The notes under the pieces were generated by a model. That model made no database searches, was not told the DNA's origin, and saw nothing but the letters and a program-made list of their open reading frames with translations. The position numbers and the translations under genes are program-made. From Timaviella sp038204505 (GTDB taxonomy: Bacteria; Cyanobacteriota; Cyanobacteriia; Elainellales; Elainellaceae), in the NCBI GenBank assembly GCA_038204505.1, contig JBBRCV010000168.1, positions 1 through 12,068 on the forward strand: 12,068 nucleotides of DNA. Direction: 5' to 3'. Below are positions 6,445 through 12,068 of this stretch, piece by piece. How positions within the stretch are numbered: position 1 is the first letter of the stretch; the number at the start of each line of letters is the position of its first letter.

Positions 6445-6839
6445 AATTTTCTACAGCTCTGTGTGTACAGCTAGTCTTCCGCAAGTAGAACCAGGTGGCT
6501 TTAGAGTTCCCTCCAACTTCTGATTCTCTACAGTCAACTTCAAAATCTTAGAACATTCATTAGCCTGGAACGTAGCTAACGCTGCTGCGTGTGTACTGAA
6601 GCCATTAATGGCGCAGTGCATAGACAGTCTATACGGTCGAGCCGCTCGTCCTGAAACTGAGCCGCAAGTTTTACAGAATCTTTAAGGCTTTTCAAGTTAT
6701 TTGGTGAATAACTTCAATGTAAGCGAGACAGTCTTCTTCGTAATCTTTTGACTTTTTGCTCATTGCTAAAAGCGATCGCATCTCACCAGGATACGATCGC
6801 TTTTAGTCATCAGTACTAAGATTAGAGCTAGCCTTAGAT
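6445..6839. other. 395-bp intergenic region between uxs and the phosphoketolase gene
   Basis: No gene or RNA gene recognised. It should contain the uxs promoter, but I find no convincing -35/-10 pair. Visible structure: TACAGCT repeated at 6452-6458 and 6467-6473 close to the uxs start; an AT-rich dyad at 6691-6717 (AAGTTATT-TGGTG-AATAACTT core); and the terminator hairpin at 6766-6806. Confidence 0.55.
6766..6806. terminator. Bidirectional terminator-like hairpin built on HIP1 sequence
   Basis: CTAAAAGCGATCG (6766-6778) and CGATCGCTTTTAG (6794-6806) form a perfect 13-bp stem with a 15-nt loop and TTTT on either strand. It lies 34 bp beyond the stop codon of the minus-strand phosphoketolase-like gene and most likely ends that transcript. 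The stem reuses the GCGATCGC octamer. Confidence 0.7.
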
Positions 6840-9032
6840 TTAGCGAGTTAGAGCGATCGCCCGTTTCACCAGTGCCTCAGCCGTAATGCCATTAAACGCC
6901 ATCAGTTCGCCTGCACTTGCTGTCGTTTCCCCACGTTTCCAAGCAAGAGTATCGCGTTTAGCAGTGCTGCGTAACATGATTGGCTCTAGCATATTGCTCG
7001 GTCCACCTGTGACTCCAATGAGTGCATCACCACCAAACATCGCATCAAATTCGGCATCTTCTAGAAAGCCGCCATCTGGTTCAGAGCAGGTGCTCCACGC
7101 CACGTCATCAGGACGATAAAGGCGACGAGGGCTAATCACGGAAACAATCCGCACGCCAATACCTTGAGATTCGAGCTGAGTGGCTGCCTCAAAAACGGGC
7201 ATCAGGGTCATGTCACCAATCACAGCGAACACAACGGTTTTAGCCCCTGGCGTTTCTTTTAGCACTACCGCACCATCCTGCAATGCCTGACGAGTTTGTG
7301 CCAAAGTCGTCCGAATGGGCAAAGGTGATTTACTAGCAGTAATGACAATGCCTTTATTCCGGGTCGTTAGCCCCCATTCGTAACAGACTTGGGCACTATT
7401 TGCATCGGGTGGAAAGACGGGGAAGATATTACCGTTTCGCATCATCGCTGCAAAATATGCTTCAATTTCGGGGCGTTGGTGCGTCCAGCCATTGCGCCCT
7501 TGCTCCAAAGCTCCAGCCGTAAACAGCGTCATGGTGGAAGGCGTGGTGCGGCGAAGTTCTGCCATCGCCTGAGTGACTGTTTGCCAAATCGGTAATCCGT
7601 TAACCGCAAAGGATTCGTAGGAACACCAAAGCGATCGAGAACCCATGAGCGCCAGCCCCACCGCCAGACCAGCACAGGCATCTTCACTTAATGGCTCATA
7701 GACTTGACCGCCTGGAGCCTGATTGTAAAGAGGATCTTCGGTGGGGTGGTTAATTTTGAGAGCTTGGTTAATGTTGGCGATTCCAGAAGCTTCGTTGCCA
7801 TCGGCGTTGGTGACCAGGTAAGAGCGATCGCGCCCGCCTACTTCTCCGACTAAGCGCCCGATCGCCGTTGTCGAAACCTTAGATTCTCCCAGCGCAAATT
7901 CTTCTACCGATAACTGCCCCAAATCGATCAACGGCAGCACCGATTCTGTCACCGCTACTTGACTGGCAGACCCACCGCCTGCCCGCTCACAGTTTGTCCG
8001 CACTAGCTCCCACGCGGGAACCGTTAAAGCGCAGCTCTTTAATCCAGCAATAACATCGGCGTTCTCAGTCGTGTGGTGAGCGTAGAGGTTGTGTGATTTT
8101 GCTCCTCTTGCATGAACTCCGGCACCTTTCAGTTGTTTGATGATGAAAACTGTGAGTTTTCCGCCCAGTGCGGATTTAGCTGCTTTATCCATGCCCGTCA
8201 GCACTGCCTGCGTAAACGCCATCCGCTGCTCTAGCGAGAAGATAGTGCTGTCTATGTATGCGCCGGATTGGTTCTGGTCATCGAACTTTTTAGCATCAAT
8301 CAGAATAACTTCTTCAAAACCGTTTCCTTGCCAGTACGCCGTCATGCGATCGTTGGATTGCAGCGATACCATGCTGTGATGCTCTTGAGAAAAGCCGTTC
8401 CACACCAGGACAGGTAAGAAGTTGGTGACCTGGGGATAAGCCGTATGGAAGTGCGCCATGCTGCTCATGGGATAGGGTTCGCCCATGCCGCCATCGCCCA
8501 TTGTGAATGGAAAGAGGGTGTTGCGGTGGAGCAGTGCGGCTGCCATGGCAAAGTGCTGTCCTTGTCCCAGAGGTCCTGCTGGCGCAAGGATGCCCGGAAT
8601 ATAGCCGGAGAGGTGACCTAGTAGCCCATGCTTCTCACGAAAGCGATCGCGCGCCTGCTGCACTGTGGTGATCCCCATCGCCTCTAGCGATCGATCTAGA
8701 AACATAGCGCTGTAAAAACCTGGCGCATGGTGTCCTACCTCGGTCAGGATGTTCTTGTACCCCAGCATGACCAGCGCTGCATAAGCCTCAGCTTGACTGG
8801 CAAAACCGCCGGGGTGCCCCGATGCCTTGCTAGCTGTGATTTGTAGGGTCAAATACCGTAAAGCATCGGCATAGAGCAGGGTTTGATAAACGGCGCAGGG
8901 ATCATTGGGAGCGGCAATCGCTTGATTACCCTCGATGATGGCTGGGATTTTGCCATAGAGATCGAATCCTGGCAGAGTTTCACTGAAATATTGAATTCCT
9001 TCGCAGAAGGCGGGAGCTTGGATGACAGTCAT
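6840..9032 (-). CDS. Thiamine-diphosphate enzyme, divergent phosphoketolase (transketolase superfamily)
   Basis: 730 aa. Likely splits xylulose-5-phosphate or fructose-6-phosphate with phosphate to acetyl phosphate plus a shorter sugar phosphate, in the cytoplasm. An N-terminal ThDP-binding domain (~50-330) shows SGHPGG (71-76), EVGHHAPGFY (98-107), GPLGQGQHFAMA (153-164), the ThDP/metal motif starting GDGG (179-182) and EHHSMVS (217-223). The pyrimidine-binding domain (~385-570) shows VTNADGNEASG (407-417), YEPLSEDACAGLA (445-457, with the expected catalytic Glu450) and NGWTHQRPEIEAYF (514-527). A C-terminal domain (~590-730) follows. It is shorter than classical ~800-aa phosphoketolases and lacks their EGGELGY signature. 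From memory it resembles the second, transketolase-annotated phosphoketolase of Synechocystis (sll0529 type), so substrate is not certain. GAGAGG lies 11 bases before the ATG. Monocistronic, with a hairpin downstream. Confidence 0.82.
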   Translation of the reverse strand: MTVIQAPAFCEGIQYFSETLPGFDLYGKIPAIIEGNQAIAAPNDPCAVYQTLLYADALRYLTLQITASKASGHPGGFASQAEAYAALVMLGYKNILTEVGHHAPGFYSAMFLDRSLEAMGITTVQQARDRFREKHGLLGHLSGYIPGILAPAGPLGQGQHFAMAAALLHRNTLFPFTMGDGGMGEPYPMSSMAHFHTAYPQVTNFLPVLVWNGFSQEHHSMVSLQSNDRMTAYWQGNGFEEVILIDAKKFDDQNQSGAYIDSTIFSLEQRMAFTQAVLTGMDKAAKSALGGKLTVFIIKQLKGAGVHARGAKSHNLYAHHTTENADVIAGLKSCALTVPAWELVRTNCERAGGGSASQVAVTESVLPLIDLGQLSVEEFALGESKVSTTAIGRLVGEVGGRDRSYLVTNADGNEASGIANINQALKINHPTEDPLYNQAPGGQVYEPLSEDACAGLAVGLALMGSRSLWCSYESFAVNGLPIWQTVTQAMAELRRTTPSTMTLFTAGALEQGRNGWTHQRPEIEAYFAAMMRNGNIFPVFPPDANSAQVCYEWGLTTRNKGIVITASKSPLPIRTTLAQTRQALQDGAVVLKETPGAKTVVFAVIGDMTLMPVFEAATQLESQGIGVRIVSVISPRRLYRPDDVAWSTCSEPDGGFLEDAEFDAMFGGDALIGVTGGPSNMLEPIMLRSTAKRDTLAWKRGETTASAGELMAFNGITAEALVKRAIALTR

Positions 9033-9180
9033 GAATACAAATACCTCTCGCAGGGTGGATAAGCGCCCCGGATTTAAGAATCGCTTAGTACTCGATACTA
9101 TCGCTTGATGGGGCGTGCGAAGCGGCGATCGTCAGTTCGCTACCCAGAAATTTGTGATGGCAAGGATTGGGTTTTCTGAA

Positions 9181-9216
9181 TTTTGAGAATTGATTTTGCA
9201 CTTTCGAGAATTGATT
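9181..9216 (+). promoter_or_regulatory. Two 15-bp direct repeats: candidate operator of the HNH pair
   Basis: TTTTGAGAATTGATT (9181-9195) and TTTCGAGAATTGATT (9202-9216) differ at one base and start exactly 21 bp apart, two helical turns. The proposed -35 box lies between them and the -10 box just after the second. This is the geometry expected for a regulator binding one face of the DNA. Confidence 0.5.
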
Positions 9217-9224
9217 GCGATATC
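9196..9224 (+). promoter_or_regulatory. Possible promoter of the HNH gene pair
   Basis: TTGCAC (9196-9201) and GATATC (9219-9224) are 17 bp apart, about 38 bases before the ATG at 9262. The match to consensus is moderate; position relative to the direct repeats is the main support. Confidence 0.35.
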
Positions 9225-9261
9225 GTGAAAGCATTCAGATTCCATTGTCAAGTCTCAGCCC

Positions 9262-9663
9262 ATGACTGTTATTCGAGTTGAAGCTCAAGTTTCAGCAGAC
9301 CAGCTCTTAAAAGCGGTTGAACAAATGTCTTCCCAAGACTTAGAGACGTTTGTAACCGAGGTGTTAAAACTCCGCGCCCAGCGAGAGGTTCCTAGTTTGT
9401 CGGTCTCTGAATCTGAACTGCTTGTAAAAATTAACCAAGGAATTTCTGCCGAAATGCAAGGTCGTTTCAATGAGTTAGTAGCCAAACGACAAAGGCTAAT
9501 ACTGTCAGATGCAGAACTTGCAGAATTGATTCAATTAACAGATGAGATAGAGCAGCTTGATGCTGAGCGCGTTCAATACTTGGGAGAATTAGGGCAATTG
9601 CGGGGGCGATCGCTCTCTGAAGTTATGCAAGATTTAAGTATTTGTCCCCCAGCCTGTGCCTGA
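9262..9663 (+). CDS. Hypothetical helical protein upstream of and overlapping an HNH endonuclease gene
   Basis: 133 aa, almost wholly helical in prediction by eye, with heptad-like Leu/Glu/Gln patterns around 13-40 and 62-115 (for example RLILSDAELAELIQLTDEIEQLDAERVQYL) that could form a coiled coil. It has no signal peptide or membrane segment and no catalytic motif I can recognise; the only Cys residues are near the C-terminus (CPPACA). From memory, similar proteins occur widely in cyanobacteria next to HNH genes. Its TGA overlaps the GTG start of the HNH gene by 8 bp, so translation is probably coupled and the products may interact. A role as inhibitor, chaperone or antitoxin-like partner is inference from arrangement only. 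No good ribosome-binding site precedes ATG 9262. Confidence 0.75.
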   Translation: MTVIRVEAQVSADQLLKAVEQMSSQDLETFVTEVLKLRAQREVPSLSVSESELLVKINQGISAEMQGRFNELVAKRQRLILSDAELAELIQLTDEIEQLDAERVQYLGELGQLRGRSLSEVMQDLSICPPACA

Positions 9664-10093
9664 AGATCGGGTTACGGCTGAGCAACGCCGAGTGGTCATT
9701 GCTAGAGCGAGACGATGCTGTGAGTACTGTTACAGTCAAATGGATTTTGCAACCCAATCCTTCTCAGTCGAACATATCATCCCCCGATACAGTGGTGGCA
9801 AGACGAATCTGGGAAATTTGGCACTGTCTTGTCAAGGCTGTAACAATCACAAACACGTTAAAGTCTTGGGCGTTGACCCCGTGACAGAGAAAGTTGTACC
9901 TCTATTTAACCCTCGACAACAGCTTTGGCAAGAGCACTTTGCTTGGAATGCTGACTACACAATGGTGATTGGATTGACCTCAGTAGGACGAGCCACGCTC
10001 AAAGTGTTAAACCTAAATCGACATGGCTTAATGAATCTACGCCGCGCGCTCTTTGCTCTGGGTGCTCATCCACCGAAGGGCTCGTTTTTTTAA
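9656..10093 (+). CDS. HNH endonuclease
   Basis: 145 aa. Zinc-binding cysteines are CEYC (22-25) and CQGC (59-62). Between them is the catalytic-type sequence VEHIIPRYSGGKTNLGNLALSC, with His40 as the likely general base, Asn54 as the central N, and the third motif position in NNHK (63-66). These are the hallmarks of the small HNH family (McrA-like, bba-metal fold), which nicks or cuts DNA. Residues ~67-145 form a short C-terminal extension (VPLFNPRQQLWQEHFAWN...) often found in cyanobacterial members. The GTG at 9656 is the only usable start, because an in-frame stop lies at 9635-9637; it overlaps the preceding gene by 8 bp. The biological target is unknown: defence, recombination, a remnant of a mobile intron or a toxin role are all possible. 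No methylase or restriction partner is nearby. Confidence 0.9.
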   Translation: MPEDRVTAEQRRVVIARARRCCEYCYSQMDFATQSFSVEHIIPRYSGGKTNLGNLALSCQGCNNHKHVKVLGVDPVTEKVVPLFNPRQQLWQEHFAWNADYTMVIGLTSVGRATLKVLNLNRHGLMNLRRALFALGAHPPKGSFF

Positions 10094-10099
10094 AAGCTA

Positions 10100-11026
10100 T
10101 TATCCTCGCAACCACGCCAAAATCTCCTCATTCACTCGTTCAGCACACTCATCATAGGCGCAGTGACCCCCATCAGGAATTTCGACCAGCTTGAGTAGCG
10201 GGTTAAGAGCCGGAAGCTGTCGCCCCCAAGTGAGAGGAATCACCCGATCTTCGGTGCCCCAGAGGACAAGCGTAGGGACTTGAACTTGGGGCAGAAGTTC
10301 TTTAGTTAAGGGGCTGAAGTCGTTTTGAGTTCTGGCTTTAGTCAGGCGACTAAGGGTTTGGGCGGCACCCCGATCGCGTCCTGGTGCCAGAAAGCTTTCC
10401 ACCAATTCCTCTGTAACCCGATCTTTGTTGACATAGATAGATCGCAAAATTGCCCGAATCACTTTGGGTCGGCTAATGAATTTAAACAGCGCCCCAATCA
10501 ATAAAGGAGAGGCAAAGAAACTTTCGGCTTCACCCGCGATCGCTTGAATCCAATTGGGTAGGGTAGGCAATAGTTCTTGTCGGGCAGCAGGTAAGGTGAC
10601 CAACACCAGGTTTTGCACCATATCGGGGTGAGCGATCGCCGCTGTCAACGCCACCAAAGCCCCTAAAGAATGCCCCACTAACACAATAGGTTGATGGATA
10701 AAAGTGCGCCAAAATTCGTAAACCTGCTCCACCCAAAAGCTAATTTTGTAAGGTGCAGCGGCTTTTTCCGACCCACCAAACCCCAGTAGATCCAGAGCAT
10801 AAATGGTACGCGATTGGCTGAGGGGCACGAAGTTCTCTTGCCATTGGGTCAGGGCTGAGCCAAATCCATGGAGTAAGAGCATGGGCGGGTGGTCTTTACC
10901 GCTTCGCAGATGGGTGTAGCGGACTTGCCAGCCTCTCCAAACCCAATCGCGCTGTGAGCCGAGCGGCAAGATCTTGGGAATATCCACCTTCGAGGCATTT
11001 GCTAAGGGCTGCCGAAATTCTGTCAT
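10100..11026 (-). CDS. Alpha/beta hydrolase
   Basis: 308 aa, single alpha/beta-hydrolase fold domain (~35-306) without a signal peptide, so probably cytoplasmic. The oxyanion-hole motif is HGFGSALTQW (53-62), the nucleophile elbow GHSLG has Ser120, the acid is Asp260 in GTEDRVIP, and the base is His288 in DGGHCAYDE, so the triad is complete. The lid region (~150-240) is longer than minimal and rich in Pro and Phe. Family members hydrolyse esters, lipids or other small substrates; the substrate cannot be read from sequence. Similar proteins are common in cyanobacteria and plants. AGGGAG eight bases before the ATG supports the start. The gene converges on the HNH gene with 6 bp between the stop codons, and a 15-bp tandem repeat lies 20 bp before its start. 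Confidence 0.9.
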   Translation of the reverse strand: MTEFRQPLANASKVDIPKILPLGSQRDWVWRGWQVRYTHLRSGKDHPPMLLLHGFGSALTQWQENFVPLSQSRTIYALDLLGFGGSEKAAAPYKISFWVEQVYEFWRTFIHQPIVLVGHSLGALVALTAAIAHPDMVQNLVLVTLPAARQELLPTLPNWIQAIAGEAESFFASPLLIGALFKFISRPKVIRAILRSIYVNKDRVTEELVESFLAPGRDRGAAQTLSRLTKARTQNDFSPLTKELLPQVQVPTLVLWGTEDRVIPLTWGRQLPALNPLLKLVEIPDGGHCAYDECAERVNEEILAWLRG

Positions 11027-11045
11027 GCTGTTGCTCCCTTGATCT

Positions 11046-11105
11046 GACCCATAAACAAGTGACCCATAAACAAGTGACCCATAAACAAGTGACTTCTAAA
11101 CAAGT
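11046..11105. repeat. Tandem repeat, 4 x 15 bp
   Basis: The unit GACCCATAAACAAGT occurs three times without change (11046-11060, 11061-11075, 11076-11090), then once with three changes (GACTTCTAAACAAGT, 11091-11105). It begins 20 bp upstream of the hydrolase ATG and about 90 bp before the kinase start. On the minus strand each unit contains TTGTTTATG. There are no spacers, so it is not a CRISPR. Confidence 0.95.
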
Positions 11106-11138
11106 CGTGGATTCTAGCCCTCTGGGTATATTGATATC

Positions 11139-11157
11139 GTAAGGCTTTTGCCCTTAC
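11139..11157. repeat. Small hairpin upstream of the kinase gene
   Basis: GTAAGG (11139-11144) and CCTTAC (11152-11157) form a perfect 6-bp stem with a 7-nt loop containing TTTT. It lies 36 bp before the kinase ATG. It could be a leader hairpin or regulator site; no T-run follows, so a terminator is unlikely. Confidence 0.35.
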
Positions 11158-11192
11158 CGAGATGCATCTACCAACCCGTTACAAGCCATGCC

Positions 11193-12068
11193 ATGAGCCT
11201 TTGCATTAACCCCCAATGTCCTCAGCCTGAGCGCCCAGAGAACGAAGTCCAGCAATTTTGCCAAAGCTGCCATTCAGAACTGATCCTGCAAGGGCGTTAC
11301 CGTGTGATGCGCCTGATCAGTGACAAGAGTGGCTTTGGTCTTGTGTATGAGGCGTTTGAGCGCAACGTGCCTAAGCTGCTCAAAGTTTTGAAACCAGAAT
11401 ATGGCAACAACTCAAAAGCAGTAAATTTGTTTCGCCAAGAAGCGTTGGTTTTAAGCCAGTTAGCTCATCCTAGCGTTCCGGCAGTGGAGTCGGATGGATA
11501 TTTTCAGTACTTTCCTGACAACAGTCATGCGCCTCTACATTGCCTGGTAATGGAAAAAATTGATGGGCTGAACTTGCGCGAGTGGATGCGGCAGCAGGGG
11601 CATCATCCGATTAGCGAAAAACAGGCTTTGAACTGGCTGAAGCAATTGGTAGAGGTACTCCACTTGGTACACCAAAAGAATTACTTTCATCGAGATATAA
11701 AGCCTGAGAATATTATGCTGCGATCGACCGGGCAAATTGTCCTGGTCGATTTTGGGGCTGTCCGCGAAATGACGTTCACTTATTTAGAGCAAGTGGGCAA
11801 AACAGGCGGTATTACTCGCATTAGCTCAGCAGGCTACACACCGCCAGAACAGGAAAAAGGGCAGGCAGTGCCTCAGTCTGACTTTTATGCCTTGGGCTGC
11901 ACTTTAATTTATCTACTCACAGGCTGCCAGCCGACAGATATAGGCATGTATGACTATTTCAACAATGAGTTGACTTGGCGAAAATGTGCGCCCAATTTGT
12001 CGCCTGCATTTGCAGATTTCATTGATCGATTGGTGGCTAATCGGGTGTGCGATCGCCCTCAAAACACT
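11193..12068 (+). CDS. Serine/threonine protein kinase with N-terminal zinc-ribbon-like motif (3' end outside window)
   Basis: 292 codons are visible and the frame is open at the window edge. The N-terminus has Cys4-x4-Cys9 and Cys23-x2-Cys26, a zinc-ribbon-like motif found in several cyanobacterial Hanks-type kinases (SpkB-like). The kinase domain starts near residue 36: a degenerate Gly-loop (SGFGLVY, 46-52), Lys64 as the likely ATP lysine, Glu83 of helix C, HRDIKPEN (166-173, catalytic Asp168), DFG (186-188), and GYTPPEQ (214-220) replacing APE. All essential residues are present, so it should be active. Domain IX begins QSDFYALGCTL. The missing C-terminus may hold a membrane segment and a sensor or repeat domain. 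ATG 11193 is the only sensible start, as ATG 11188 hits a stop after two codons. No strong ribosome-binding site is visible. It is divergent from the hydrolase gene. Confidence 0.9.
   Translation, partial: MSLCINPQCPQPERPENEVQQFCQSCHSELILQGRYRVMRLISDKSGFGLVYEAFERNVPKLLKVLKPEYGNNSKAVNLFRQEALVLSQLAHPSVPAVESDGYFQYFPDNSHAPLHCLVMEKIDGLNLREWMRQQGHHPISEKQALNWLKQLVEVLHLVHQKNYFHRDIKPENIMLRSTGQIVLVDFGAVREMTFTYLEQVGKTGGITRISSAGYTPPEQEKGQAVPQSDFYALGCTLIYLLTGCQPTDIGMYDYFNNELTWRKCAPNLSPAFADFIDRLVANRVCDRPQNT

Noticed and set aside
9635..9663. Programmed frameshift fusing the 133-aa protein to the HNH nuclease
   Set aside because: A run of C near the overlap looked slippery, but the GTG start inside the overlap explains expression by simple translational coupling.
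11046..11105. CRISPR array
   Set aside because: Units are contiguous 15-mers with no unique spacers and no cas genes.
10954..11142. Small plus-strand protein with THKQV repeats
   Set aside because: The 15-bp repeat is a multiple of three, which keeps frames open. The frame overlaps the hydrolase start region antisense and lacks a ribosome-binding site.

Overview
The window is cyanobacterial chromosome. More than a dozen copies of the HIP1 octamer (GCGATCGC) are scattered over both strands. The gene content also points this way: a Ycf66 homologue, a high-light-inducible one-helix protein, a cyanobacterial-type phosphoketolase-like enzyme, and a kinase with an N-terminal cysteine motif. Composition and spacing look like a chromosomal core or shell region. 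I see no rRNA, tRNA, insertion sequence, prophage or CRISPR array. The genus cannot be fixed from this; a filamentous, Leptolyngbya-like organism is only a guess.

Left part (1-2840, plus strand): ycf66 (membrane-anchored N-terminus, long Arg/Pro/Ser-rich tail), a 405-bp gap with small palindromes and direct repeats, then a secreted trypsin-like serine protease with two C-terminal PPC domains. The protease gene ends in a strong hairpin that can also serve the convergent gene to its right.

Small-gene cluster (2883-3740, minus strand): a 51-aa helical protein too short for usual gene callers, a 64-aa high-light-inducible protein (Hlip), and a 91-aa Cys-containing protein of unknown function. 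The first two each have a credible promoter of their own.

Nucleotide-sugar block (3933-6444, minus strand): uxs (UDP-glucuronate decarboxylase) lies upstream of ugd (UDP-glucose 6-dehydrogenase). Together they convert UDP-glucose to UDP-glucuronate and then UDP-xylose, probably for extracellular polysaccharide or envelope glycans. A clear terminator follows ugd.

Carbon metabolism (6840-9032, minus strand): a 730-aa thiamine-diphosphate enzyme of the phosphoketolase/transketolase superfamily. It has its own terminator hairpin built from HIP1 sequence.

Right part: a translationally coupled pair on the plus strand (9262-10093), a coiled-coil-like 133-aa protein and an HNH endonuclease. Its promoter carries two near-identical 15-bp direct repeats exactly 21 bp apart. 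An alpha/beta hydrolase gene (10100-11026, minus) converges on it with only 6 bp between stop codons. A 4 x 15-bp tandem repeat lies just upstream of the hydrolase start, in the divergent region shared with a Ser/Thr protein kinase (11193 to the window edge, incomplete). The most promising leads are the HNH pair with its candidate operator, the 15-bp repeat array, the 51-aa and 91-aa small proteins, and the divergent phosphoketolase.
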